Below are positions 53,474-61,607 of a stretch of 64,000 nucleotides of DNA, piece by piece. Every line of letters begins with the position of its first letter. Position 1 is the stretch's first letter. The translations under genes were made by a program, and so were the position numbers. Where the stretch lies: NCBI GenBank assembly GCA_947458455.1, contig CANGYJ010000018.1:1-64000 (forward strand), given 5' to 3'. This stretch comes from Verrucomicrobiaceae bacterium (lineage in GTDB: Bacteria > Verrucomicrobiota > Verrucomicrobiia > Verrucomicrobiales > Verrucomicrobiaceae). The notes beneath the pieces are model-generated. The model did no database searches, was not told the origin of the DNA, and saw only the letters and a list, made by a program, of their open reading frames with translations.

Positions 53474-53990
53474 TTACTTCGCCTCCGCCGCGCTTCGCAG
53501 CAGTTCCTTCAGCAGTAGGTCGTCGGAGTTCGGATAGCGGATGTCGTCGATTTTCCACTGCTTGTTCTTCAACTGCTGGAAGCGGAACGAGATCATCTGG
53601 TCCTCACCCGCGTTTTTGAAGGTCACTTGCACCACGGCCTTGTCGTCCTCGCCGAACTTGGAATCGCCACCCCAACCCTTGTCCATGATTGGAAAGTCTA
53701 TGATTTGCGGATCCTGCGAACCGTAGAGCGGATCGAAATCAATCGTGCCCAACTCGCCATCCGCCTTCACCGCGTCGTTCCAGATCAGGTTCGCGAACTC
53801 ATTCGTAAAATAGCTGTCCACCACCGCCCGGTTCTTCGTCTGGAAAAACGGTCCCTTGCCCGCCTTCTGCGCCGCATAGAGTTTTTTTGACGATCACATT
53901 CGGATCCAGAACCTTGGCCGGAAACTGCGCAAACACGGACGATGCCATGGACAAAATCATGGCGAGAAACCGAAGAGAGATTCTTTTCAT
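53474..53990 (-). pseudogene. DUF3828-like secreted protein with frameshift in a run of seven A
   Basis: From ATG 53990 the protein begins with a signal peptide (MKRISLRFLAMILSMASSVFA) and continues QFPAKVLDPNVIVKK; then a run of seven A on the coding strand (53888-53882) shifts the frame. Removing one A restores LYAAQKAGKGPFFQTKNRA joined to VVDSYFTNEFANLIW, the DUF3828 body, ending LLLKELLRSAAEAK at 53474. The two halves are otherwise undamaged, so the break is recent, a sequencing error, or a slippage site. Without slippage the product is a short truncated peptide. Function unknown. Confidence 0.75.
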
Positions 53991-54085
53991 AAAGCGTCTG
54001 CTGTCTAACAAACCGTCGAAGCGCTGCCAGACGAATAATCCGTTGCCTGACTCCAAGGCCCAAGCTGGAGAGCGGGGAGTCCTTT

Positions 54086-55525
54086 TCAGAACTTCGGAAA
54101 CTTCATGCCCGGAGGCAGTTTGGGCATTTTGCCACCGCCGCCCATGCCGCCCATGCCGCCGAGAAGGCCACCGAGGCCGCCCATGCCGCCACCAGCGCCG
54201 CCGCCCATCATGGCATTGGCCATCTGCATCATGGCACCTTGGTTCTTCATCATCTTTTTCATCATCTCGAACTGCTTCAAGAGCTGGTTCATCTCCATAA
54301 CGGGACGTCCGGCACCGTTGCAGATGCGCTTGCGACGCTGGCCGTTGATGATTTCGGGGCGCTGGCGCTCCTTCGGCGTCATGGAAAGGATGAGAGCCTC
54401 GGTGTGCTTCATTTTGCGCTCGGCGTCGTCGTTGCTGACCATGTCCTTCATCTTGCTCATGCCGGGGAGCATGCCGAGGAGGCCGCCGATGCCACCACCG
54501 GAGGTGAGCTTCTTCATCATGCGCATCTGGGAGAGCATGTCGTTGAAGTCGAATTTGTTGCTCTGCATGCGCTCGGCCATTTTCATGGCCTCCTTCTCAT
54601 CGATCTCCTCGGCGGCTTTTTCGACGAGGCTGACCACGTCACCCATGTCGAGGATACGCTGCGCCATGCGGTCCGGGTGGAAGACTTCGAGCTGCTCGAT
54701 CTTCTCACCGACACCGAGGAACTTCACCGGGCGCCCGGTGACCTGACGCATCGACAGCAAAGCACCGCCGCGAGCATCGCCATCGAGCTTCGTCATGATG
54801 AGGCCGGTGATGCCGACGGCGTCATTGAACTTCTGCGCGACGCTGACGGCCTGCTGACCGGTAGCGGCATCGGCGACGAGCAGCGTCTCGCTCGGCTGCA
54901 CGATCTCGCGAACCTTTTTGAGCTCGGCGAGGAGATCCTCATCGAGATCCTGACGACCAGCGGTGTCAAAGATGGCGACGCCGGTGCCTTGAGCCTTGAG
55001 CCATTCCAGCGCGGCCCTGGCGGCCTTCACGGGATCGGTTTCACCGGCGGCAGGCGCAAAGACGGGCACACCGATTTGTTGGCCGAGCACCTGGAGCTGC
55101 TGAATGGCGGCAGGGCGATACAAATCGAGGGCGAGGAGCAGTGGGCGTTTGCCTTGTTTTTTGAGCCAGCTGGCGAGCTTGGCGGAGGTGGTGGTCTTGC
55201 CGGCTCCATTGAGACCGGTCATGAGAATGCGCTGCGGCGGATCGAGGCTAAGCGGCGCGGCCTGGCCGAGGATCTTGACGAGTTCATCGTGGAAGATTTT
55301 CACGATCTGCTGGCCGGGCGAGACGGTGCGCAGCACCTCAGAACCGATGGCCTGCGCCTTCACGGTGGTGACCAGGTCTTTGGCGACCTTGAAATCGACA
55401 TCGGCCTCCAGCAGCGCCATGCGGATGTCCTCCATGGCATCGGTGACGTTGGATTCGCTGATCTTGGCCTGGCCGCGGAGCTTCTTGAAGGCGAGTTCGA
55501 GTTTTTCGGTAAGGGAGGAAAACAT
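54086..55525 (-). CDS. ffh: Signal recognition particle protein Ffh
   Basis: A 479-residue SRP54/Ffh GTPase that delivers nascent membrane proteins to FtsY. The N-domain begins FSSLTEKLELAFKKLRGQAK, the G-domain has GLNGAGKTTTSAKLA (P-loop), DTAGRQDLDE and TKLDGDARGG, and the M domain is methionine-rich. The C-terminus carries an unusual stretch of Gly/Met repeats (GGAGGGMGGLGGLLGGMGG) before KMPKLPPGMKFPKF. The ATG at 55525 was chosen from the family N-terminus, with AGGAGG-like AAGGGAGGAA on the complementary strand, so no normal ribosome site is visible. Confidence 0.96.
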   Translation of the reverse strand: MFSSLTEKLELAFKKLRGQAKISESNVTDAMEDIRMALLEADVDFKVAKDLVTTVKAQAIGSEVLRTVSPGQQIVKIFHDELVKILGQAAPLSLDPPQRILMTGLNGAGKTTTSAKLASWLKKQGKRPLLLALDLYRPAAIQQLQVLGQQIGVPVFAPAAGETDPVKAARAALEWLKAQGTGVAIFDTAGRQDLDEDLLAELKKVREIVQPSETLLVADAATGQQAVSVAQKFNDAVGITGLIMTKLDGDARGGALLSMRQVTGRPVKFLGVGEKIEQLEVFHPDRMAQRILDMGDVVSLVEKAAEEIDEKEAMKMAERMQSNKFDFNDMLSQMRMMKKLTSGGGIGGLLGMLPGMSKMKDMVSNDDAERKMKHTEALILSMTPKERQRPEIINGQRRKRICNGAGRPVMEMNQLLKQFEMMKKMMKNQGAMMQMANAMMGGGAGGGMGGLGGLLGGMGGMGGGGKMPKLPPGMKFPKF

Positions 55526-55605
55526 GGGCGGCGGATCGTGAGCAGATTGGGACGCGGGGCAAGGTGAATGACGCTGGCAGCTTGTCTCGCCCCGCAAAGA
55601 CCACT

Positions 55606-56481
55606 ATGAAGCGCGGCATGAAAAACCTCTTCCGACTCCTCACCGGGCAAACGACCGTACTCGGCTATTCGAGAGGCCGCTCCGGCGGCATGGGCTGCAA
55701 TCCGCGCATCGCGATGGGCCTGCTGTTCATCGTCGGCACACTGCTTTATCACTGGCTGGGCACGACGGAGTATCAGAACGACTTTACCGGTCGCGTGCAA
55801 AAGCTGGCCCTGGCCACGCCGCAGGAAGAAGTGGCGCTGGGGCTGCAATCCGCGCCGCAGATGATCCGTGAGATGGGTGGCACCTCGTCCGATGCGCAGG
55901 CGGTGGCGAAGGTGAAGGCCGTGGGCCAGCGCCTGCTGACCTCCACGGCGGCTCGGCAGACCTCGTATCGCTTTGATTTTCATCTGCTGGCGGATCGCGT
56001 GACGATCAATGCCTTCGCCTTGCCGGGCGGGCAGATTTTCATCACGGAGGCGCTGTTTCGCCGATTGAAAAACGAGGACCAACTCGCCGGTGTCCTCGGC
56101 CATGAGATGGGCCATGTGGTGGGCCGTCACTCGAACGAGCAGATGGCGAATTCACGCCTGTGGAGCGGCCTGGCCCAAGGCGTGGGCATCCTGGTGAGCG
56201 ACGGTCACCACAACACGGGCGCTCATCTTGCCCAGATGGTGGCACAGTGGAAGGTGATGAAATTCAGCCGCGATGACGAGCTGGAATCCGATGCTCTCGG
56301 CGTGCGCTTCATGCTCCAGGCGGGCTACCGGCCTGAGGAACTCATCGGCGTGATGCAAATCCTCGCCGAGGCTTCCGGCGGCCGAGGTGGCAGTGATTTC
56401 TTCAGCACCCATCCAGCGCCGGAGAACCGCATGGAGAAGATCAAGGAGGTCATCGCCCGCGAAAAGGCCGCCGTGCGCTGA
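55606..56481 (+). CDS. M48-family membrane metalloprotease
   Basis: A 291-residue zinc protease of the M48 (BepA/HtpX-like) group. The N-terminus has one transmembrane helix (IAMGLLFIVGTLLYHWLG, ~37-54); the catalytic motif is GHEMGHVVGRHS (about residue 162-173) and the third zinc ligand lies in ELESDALGVRFM. The periplasmic domain ends STHPAPENRMEKIKEVI, the usual end of the family. It likely degrades or assists misfolded outer-membrane proteins. Starts at 55606 and 55618 are both possible. Confidence 0.9.
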   Translation: MKRGMKNLFRLLTGQTTVLGYSRGRSGGMGCNPRIAMGLLFIVGTLLYHWLGTTEYQNDFTGRVQKLALATPQEEVALGLQSAPQMIREMGGTSSDAQAVAKVKAVGQRLLTSTAARQTSYRFDFHLLADRVTINAFALPGGQIFITEALFRRLKNEDQLAGVLGHEMGHVVGRHSNEQMANSRLWSGLAQGVGILVSDGHHNTGAHLAQMVAQWKVMKFSRDDELESDALGVRFMLQAGYRPEELIGVMQILAEASGGRGGSDFFSTHPAPENRMEKIKEVIAREKAAVR

Positions 56482-56489
56482 ACGAGGGC

Positions 56490-56521
56490 AAAAAGAAGGC
56501 TCCGCGAGATGCGGAGCCTTC
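56490..56521 (-). terminator. Rho-independent terminator of the cytochrome gene
   Basis: An 11-bp stem (GAAGGCTCCGC at 56495-56505 with 56511-56521) and a 5-base loop. On the minus strand it is followed by TTTTT (56494-56490), so it ends the cytochrome gene transcript. On the plus strand it lies 14 bp after the M48 stop and could act weakly there too. Confidence 0.82.
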
Positions 56522-56546
56522 TGTCATCAAATGCTGCTGAGGCAGA

Positions 56547-56894
56547 TTATTTGCCTTTGAAGGTGTCGTGGCAGGCCTTGCAATTCACAGCCTTCTTGAA
56601 GTCGCCGGAGTCGTCCTTGTTGGCCTGCACCTTCTTAATGCCGGCGATGAGGGCCTGGCATTTTTCCACCCAGACGGCCTTCGGGCCTTTGGCTGGCGTG
56701 TCGGCGCACATGTCCTGGTAGGCCTTGAGAAGCGTAGCGAGATCGGCGGCGGTGGCCTCTCCTCTGCCGACCTTCTTGCAGATGGCGTCTTCGGGCTTGT
56801 GAAGATCCTTCATGATTTTTTTCGTGGCATCGCCAGCGCAGGCTGTGGCGAGGCTGGCGGCAATGGCGAGAAGGGTGAGAGCTGTTTTCTTCAT
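56547..56894 (-). CDS. Secreted c-type cytochrome (class II-like)
   Basis: A 115-residue protein with a signal peptide (KKTALTLLAIAASLATACAGD). It is mostly helical and has a single haem motif CKACH five residues from the end (VNCKACHDTFKGK), the arrangement of cytochrome c' / c-556 four-helix proteins. A conserved-looking Met/Lys region lies near the N-terminus (KKIMKDLHKPEDAICKK). Likely a periplasmic electron carrier or gas-binding protein. Confidence 0.82.
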   Translation of the reverse strand: MKKTALTLLAIAASLATACAGDATKKIMKDLHKPEDAICKKVGRGEATAADLATLLKAYQDMCADTPAKGPKAVWVEKCQALIAGIKKVQANKDDSGDFKKAVNCKACHDTFKGK

Positions 56895-56976
56895 GAGTGA
56901 TGCTGAGGGTATGATGGATGACGTGAGTTTTTGCGCGTCGGCGCGGATTTCAGCGCATCACGACGGATTTGTTAAG

Positions 56977-57013
56977 AAAAAAAACGCCTGATCGGGCAAG
57001 ATCAGGCGCTTTT
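56977..57013 (-). terminator. Rho-independent terminator of efp (bidirectional)
   Basis: A perfect 9-bp stem (CGCCTGATC at 56985-56993 with 57000-57008) with a 6-base loop is followed by eight T on the minus strand (56984-56977) and five T on the plus strand. It lies 30 bp after the efp stop. Confidence 0.87.
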
Positions 57014-57038
57014 TCGATGGAGAATCGGGTGAAGGAGA

Positions 57039-57605
57039 TCAGTTCACGCGGCCGAGGTAAGTACCGTCTTCGGTCTTCACGCTGATCCTGTCGCCAGGGC
57101 CGATGAAGAGAGGGACCTGCACGCGGAGGCCGGTTTCCATGATGGCTTCCTTGTAAACATTGTTGGCGGAATCGCCCTTCACGCCTTCGGGAGACTCAGC
57201 GACAGCCATCGCGACGGAGGCGGGGAGTTCGATCCCGGCGACGACATCGTCGGCGAGGAGGATCATGTACTTCTGGCCCTCGATGAGGTAGTCTTTTTCC
57301 TTTTTCACCATGTCCGAGCCGAGGAGTACGTCCTCAAAGGTATCCGGGTGCATGAAGTGGTAGCCATCGCCATCCTTGTAGCTGAACTCATGCTGATCGC
57401 GGGAGAGGTTCACGGAGTCGAGGGACTCGTTGGAGGTCATGCGGAGGTTATACACCTTGCCGATGGTGATGCTGCGGATGGACATCTGAACGAAAGAGGC
57501 CATACGCGGGGGCGTCTTGAGCTCGAAATCGGACACGACACAGACGTCGTTGTTATAACGGACGGCATGTCCTTTGCGAAGGTTGATGACAGGTGTGGAG
57601 GCCAT
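57039..57605 (-). CDS. efp: Elongation factor P
   Basis: A 188-residue EF-P that rescues ribosomes stalled at polyproline. Domain I is VINLRKGHAVRYNNDVCVV; the tip loop reads LKTPPRMASFVQ, with arginine where E. coli EF-P has its modified lysine 34. Domains II and III are normal (YHFMHPDTFEDVLL; VYKEAIMETGLRVQVPLFI; GDRISVKTEDGTYLGRVN). It ends at a strong terminator. Upstream lies a distinctly AT-rich stretch (57712-57765) that probably holds its promoter. Confidence 0.93.
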   Translation of the reverse strand: MASTPVINLRKGHAVRYNNDVCVVSDFELKTPPRMASFVQMSIRSITIGKVYNLRMTSNESLDSVNLSRDQHEFSYKDGDGYHFMHPDTFEDVLLGSDMVKKEKDYLIEGQKYMILLADDVVAGIELPASVAMAVAESPEGVKGDSANNVYKEAIMETGLRVQVPLFIGPGDRISVKTEDGTYLGRVN

Positions 57606-57802
57606 AGGGGCGGGTCATTTGTCGAGATATGCCTGGAATGCAAGCTCGGAGAACTGGGCTGTAAACTGGCCCGGACAGTCGGCGGAATGTTCCCCCATCC
57701 TAGGCAGAGGAGGCTAAAACAGTTCTTTAATATGTTTTTTATTGTTAATTCTTTAAATTCAGATGCTCACTTCCCCCTCCCAATCTTCAACCTCGGCCCT
57801 CG
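57606..57802 (-). promoter_or_regulatory. Upstream region of efp with an AT-rich island
   Basis: The 197-bp gap between the GYF gene stop and efp contains no ORF. Positions 57714-57765 are strongly AT-rich (ttctttaatatgttttttattgttaattc), standing out from the ~60% GC around it; such islands often precede strong promoters. No convincing -35/-10 pair could be fixed. Confidence 0.35.
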
Positions 57803-58432
57803 CTACTTTGTGCGGTTCCCTCCTGCTGGTAGCTGGGATCGCTCGTGGCGATCTTGTGACGGAGTGGAATAGCGAGGCGCTTTGCGCCATGCGCACCAGC
57901 GCGGCGGCCATGGCCACAGCGCCCACCAGAGGATGCCATTGAGCACGATCATGAGTGTCACCGTTACCTCGGGCCAGCGGGGCCACACACGCAGGTAGCC
58001 ATGGCCATCTGCCTTCGGGCTGAAAATGGGATGCGAGTAGATCGAAACCGCCCCACGCCAGAGCAGTGGCGGGAAGATCAAAAAACCGAGGATGATCCAG
58101 CCGAGCATCACGCTTCCACGCTGATCCTTGGGCACACGTTCATAGTCCCGATAGCGCACCGTGCGGCGGCGTGGCGGGAAAGAAAGACCGCCTTTTTCTA
58201 GGGAAGCCGCGTTCTCATCCGCCACTGCGATTTCCATCAGTGAGGCCACCGGCCGCCATTGCTGCTCACCATCGCGCATCACCAGATCACCCTGGGCGAT
58301 GGAGCCATAGGCCAGGAAGTTCCGCAGATCGTCCAGGGTGCATGGACCCAGCGTCTTCTGGCCTTTGGCGATGTAATATGCTTGCGACACGGTTCGAGAG
58401 GGAGCGTAAGGCCTGAGAATAATCGCCGTCAT
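57803..58432 (-). CDS. GYF_2-domain membrane protein
   Basis: A 209-residue protein whose N-terminus has a GYF_2-type domain (AYYIAKGQKTLGPCTLDDLR and GDLVMRDGEQQWRPVASL, about residues 18-65), a module that often precedes membrane segments. Two hydrophobic helices follow (GSVMLGWIILGFLIFPPLLW, ~112-131; EVTVTLMIVLNGILWWALWP, ~158-177). The C-terminus is basic. Role unknown. Starts at 58528 or a GTG nearer the domain are possible. Confidence 0.72.
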   Translation of the reverse strand: MTAIILRPYAPSRTVSQAYYIAKGQKTLGPCTLDDLRNFLAYGSIAQGDLVMRDGEQQWRPVASLMEIAVADENAASLEKGGLSFPPRRRTVRYRDYERVPKDQRGSVMLGWIILGFLIFPPLLWRGAVSIYSHPIFSPKADGHGYLRVWPRWPEVTVTLMIVLNGILWWALWPWPPRWCAWRKAPRYSTPSQDRHERSQLPAGGNRTK

Positions 58433-58531
58433 GTGTCTCGTGCAGTAGAAGTCATTTTCGGATGATCGGACCTTCGTCAGGTCTTCATCATCAAGGAAAT
58501 CCAAGCACAAAGCATGCCCACCGAACACACT

Positions 58532-59167
58532 TCACGGCACGATTTCCACTGGCGTGCCCACACGCACCTCGTGGAAGAATTTCTCCGCCATGTGGCCGGG
58601 CATGCGGATGCAGCCATGAGAGGCGGGGTAGCCGGGCAGGTAGCCCTGGTGCATGCCCACGCCGCTGTAGATGCGCATGAAATAGTACATCTTGGCTCCA
58701 TCGAATTTCCCGCCCGGCGGGCGAGGGTCTTTGCGGTTGTCGATGTTCGTGGCGAGGATGTTCCCCCAGTCGTCGATGTAGTCGCCGTAGATCGAGGAAA
58801 GGTGATCGATGTCCTTCTCCATGATGCGATAGCGGCCGGGGCGTGTGTCGTAGCCTTCAGAGCCGGATGAGATCGGCGAGCCGCCAGCGAGCTGGCCGCC
58901 TTTGAAAAGGTACACCATCTGCTCACTGAGCGAGATCATGATGGAGGGCTTCCCACGGAGCTCATCCGCATGCCAGAAGAATCCGTCGTGATCGAGGCGC
59001 AGCAGGCGTTTCACCTTGCCCGTCACGAAGCGCGTGGCCTGCGGAATATCCCCCGTCACCACACGGCGGGCAAAACGGAAGCTGCTGGAGCCCGCCGTCT
59101 GCATCGCGGTGCATTGGGTGAGCAAAAAGGACAGGCAGAGCAGGCTAAGGGCGCGTCGAAGAAGCAT
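58532..59167 (-). CDS. L,D-transpeptidase (YkuD) lipoprotein
   Basis: A 211-residue YkuD-domain enzyme that forms 3-3 peptidoglycan crosslinks or anchors proteins to the wall. The N-terminus (LLRRALSLLCLSFLLTQC) has a lipobox with Cys about 20. The YkuD domain starts PSIMISLSEQMVYLFKGGQL and ends with the catalytic motif HQGYLPGYPASHGCIRM, complete with His, Ser-His-Gly-Cys and Arg. The start at 59167 puts the lipobox at the N-terminus. Confidence 0.9.
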   Translation of the reverse strand: MLLRRALSLLCLSFLLTQCTAMQTAGSSSFRFARRVVTGDIPQATRFVTGKVKRLLRLDHDGFFWHADELRGKPSIMISLSEQMVYLFKGGQLAGGSPISSGSEGYDTRPGRYRIMEKDIDHLSSIYGDYIDDWGNILATNIDNRKDPRPPGGKFDGAKMYYFMRIYSGVGMHQGYLPGYPASHGCIRMPGHMAEKFFHEVRVGTPVEIVP

Positions 59168-59323
59168 GCGGCCATGTTCTTGCCCTCCGACACGCCCCCG
59201 CGCAAGGCGCAAAACACCCGCCAGCACACCGCTGGCGCAGGTTATGGTTGCAAACCTGCCCCATGCGGAAAGAAGGATGCCCTCCCACCGCTCTTTCCTT
59301 CCCGCTTTCCCGCCCCGCCTTTG

Positions 59324-61132
59324 ATGCCGCTACGGTTCACACTCCTTTTCCTCATCCTCCTGCTCAACGCAGGGACCGCTCTGCCAGTGGCAGCAGCGGG
59401 TGAGGAGGTGCGGCGCATCATCTGGCAGCCCGTGCAGCGGTATTTCATCCGCCGCCAGGGCAGCGAGCAGCCGCCCCAGGGCAAACGCCGCCTGAACTCC
59501 TTCAATGCCTACACCCATCTCGGCACCGATTTCGGCTTCCATGGCCCTGCCGAGCACGAGATCGAATGGGTCACCGACGAGGTCAAAGTACACCTCGGCC
59601 AGCAGCCGGATACCTGGGCGGGCATGTGGCACAGCCTCGCCGGCCAGGCCCACCACACCGATCAGGTGCTCGATTTTGCCCGCCCCTTCCCCGCCGCCAT
59701 CGCGGACCTCTGCCAGCCCCGGATCAGCCAGATCATGCTGGAGGCGGGTGGCCATGGCAGCATCAAAATGGAGATCAAAAATGCCACGGGAGCCATTCTT
59801 TGGGAGCGCCTCACGCCGCTGACAGGTGATAAGATGGTGATGAGCGCCTACCCGCTGCCCGTCGAGCAGCTCCACGCCGCCAAGGTCCTCGTCTGGACCG
59901 CCGAACCCGGCAGCGAGGTCACCGTGCGCGGCATCCACCTCGGCATCGAGGTTCGAGACATGCCGCGTGATCTTTACTGCTTCTCCGCGTCCTACGCGAA
60001 GCTGCTCCGCTGTCACAATTTGAGCAGCGGCTTCACCCGAGATCGTGCGCACCTCGATGAGGGAGCCTTTGAAAGCCTCGCCGCCACCGGCCTCATGCTG
60101 CTCGCCACCGCCGCTGCGGCCGATCCCGAGCTCGCCGTCGTCACCCCGCAGTTCGCCCGCGATGTGGTCGGCAGCACGCACGAGGCCGTGCAGAGGCTCA
60201 AAAAGGCCCGTGGCCTACTGCCGCACTTCGTTTGGAAACTCGGCAGCGAATACCTCATCCACCCCAACACCGAATACAGCACGGTGGACACCGCCATCTA
60301 CACCCAGTGCGCCCTGCTCGCCCAGCGCATGCTCGGCATGAAAAAACAAGCCGCCGAGACCCTCGCCCTCATCCGAGGCATCGAGATCGAATCCCTCCGC
60401 CTACCATCCGGCCACCTCTCCCATGGGCTGGATCACGACGGCACCCGCCTTCTCCCCCATGGCTGGCGGGACTGGGGTGGTGAGGCCGCCCTCGTCCAGA
60501 TCATGCAGCGCCTGGCACACCCCGGCTGCCCCGTCTCCCCTTCCGACCGCCCCGGCCGCGCCTGGCAGGGCACCGGCTTCATCCCGGAGATCCAAAGCCT
60601 CCTCCACCCTGATTTTGACCGCGATCAGGCCGATGCCCTCGACGGCGTGCATTGGAAACCCGTGCGCCATCTCATGCTCGGTGCCCAGCAGGCCTATTTC
60701 CCCAAAGCCATGCCCAGCAGCCCCGCCGCCCGCCTCGGCATCCACGGCCTCTCTGCGGGTGAAAATCAACATGGCAATGCCTACCACGTCAGCGGCGTCG
60801 ATCTCACCGGGCAGACGCTCATCCATCCGCACTACATCCTCATGAGCGCCACGCTCGATCCCGATCCAGCCCGCGTCCTCGGCCTTCTCGAACGTCTCGA
60901 AAAAGCCGGCTACTTCCCACCCTGGGGCCTCGTGGAAAACCTCACCGCCGATGGCAGCAGCTACCTCCCCATGAACGGCGCCTTAAACGCCGGTTTCGAG
61001 GCGCTCGGAGCCTATCACCTCCTCGCCAAAAACCGCCGCATCGCGGATACCATCCACGAAGCCAGCCGCCAGTGCCCCGAAATCCGCCAAGCCATGCATC
61101 TCTATTACCCGGATGTCGGCCCAGCCCAGTGA
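59324..61132 (+). CDS. Large secreted protein, glycoamylase/toroid-like
   Basis: A 602-residue product with a signal peptide (FTLLFLILLLNAGTALPVAAAG). Residues ~60-210 look beta-rich, like a carbohydrate-binding sandwich (DQVLDFARPFP; SIKMEIKNATGAILWERL). The rest is helical with repeated alanine-rich helices and conserved Trp/Gly/Tyr patches such as GTGFIPEIQSLLHPDFD and YFPPWGLVENLTADGSSYLP, reminiscent of an alpha/alpha-toroid of glycoamylase or DUF3131 type. A role in polysaccharide breakdown is a guess; I cannot confirm the catalytic acids. It diverges from the L,D-transpeptidase gene. Confidence 0.62.
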   Translation: MPLRFTLLFLILLLNAGTALPVAAAGEEVRRIIWQPVQRYFIRRQGSEQPPQGKRRLNSFNAYTHLGTDFGFHGPAEHEIEWVTDEVKVHLGQQPDTWAGMWHSLAGQAHHTDQVLDFARPFPAAIADLCQPRISQIMLEAGGHGSIKMEIKNATGAILWERLTPLTGDKMVMSAYPLPVEQLHAAKVLVWTAEPGSEVTVRGIHLGIEVRDMPRDLYCFSASYAKLLRCHNLSSGFTRDRAHLDEGAFESLAATGLMLLATAAAADPELAVVTPQFARDVVGSTHEAVQRLKKARGLLPHFVWKLGSEYLIHPNTEYSTVDTAIYTQCALLAQRMLGMKKQAAETLALIRGIEIESLRLPSGHLSHGLDHDGTRLLPHGWRDWGGEAALVQIMQRLAHPGCPVSPSDRPGRAWQGTGFIPEIQSLLHPDFDRDQADALDGVHWKPVRHLMLGAQQAYFPKAMPSSPAARLGIHGLSAGENQHGNAYHVSGVDLTGQTLIHPHYILMSATLDPDPARVLGLLERLEKAGYFPPWGLVENLTADGSSYLPMNGALNAGFEALGAYHLLAKNRRIADTIHEASRQCPEIRQAMHLYYPDVGPAQ

Positions 61133-61226
61133 CGACCGTGTAAAAACTGTTAATTGGTTACTTTTTCGTCACATTCGCCATTTCCCTTGCTACCCCAGCC
61201 TCAGCGTGGTGAGCATCCGCCCCACC

Positions 61227-61607
61227 ATGACCACCCTGCTCCCCTTTCTCGCCGCTCTTTCCGATGCCAGTCGTCTGCGCCTTCTTTTCCTCGTGCAGGA
61301 GCATAAAATCACCGTCGCCGAGCTTCGTCCCATCCTCGGCCTGGGTGATGGCGATCTCGCCGCGCATGTGAAACAACTCGTCGAGATCGGCCTCATCAAA
61401 GCAGGCAAAGGCGGCACCCATCTCAAGCTCAAGCACAAGCACGCCGCCCTCCTCGGCAAGCTCTTCACCCACTTCAAAGTCGGCACCAAAAAAGACACCC
61501 AGTCCCAGAGCGACGCCAAAAAGCTCCACGACCTCCGCCACAAGAAACCCGCCAAGTCTGCCAAGCCCACCCAAAAAGCCGCCACCAAGAAAAAGGCCGC
61601 CAAGTGA
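61227..61607 (+). CDS. ArsR-like winged-helix protein with a histone-like Lys/Ala tail
   Basis: A 126-residue protein. Residues 1-75 are an ArsR-type winged helix (LAALSDASRLRLLFLVQEHKI; LRPILGLGDGDLAAHVKQLVEIGLIKAGKGG) with no visible metal-binding cysteines. Residues ~85-126 are a basic tail rich in lysine and alanine with KKPAK and PTQKAATKKKAAK units, like H1-type or Hc1-type tails. The fusion suggests a DNA-coating or dual-role regulator. The start at 61227 is set by the HTH. A short 94-bp leader follows the upstream gene. Confidence 0.75.
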   Translation: MTTLLPFLAALSDASRLRLLFLVQEHKITVAELRPILGLGDGDLAAHVKQLVEIGLIKAGKGGTHLKLKHKHAALLGKLFTHFKVGTKKDTQSQSDAKKLHDLRHKKPAKSAKPTQKAATKKKAAK

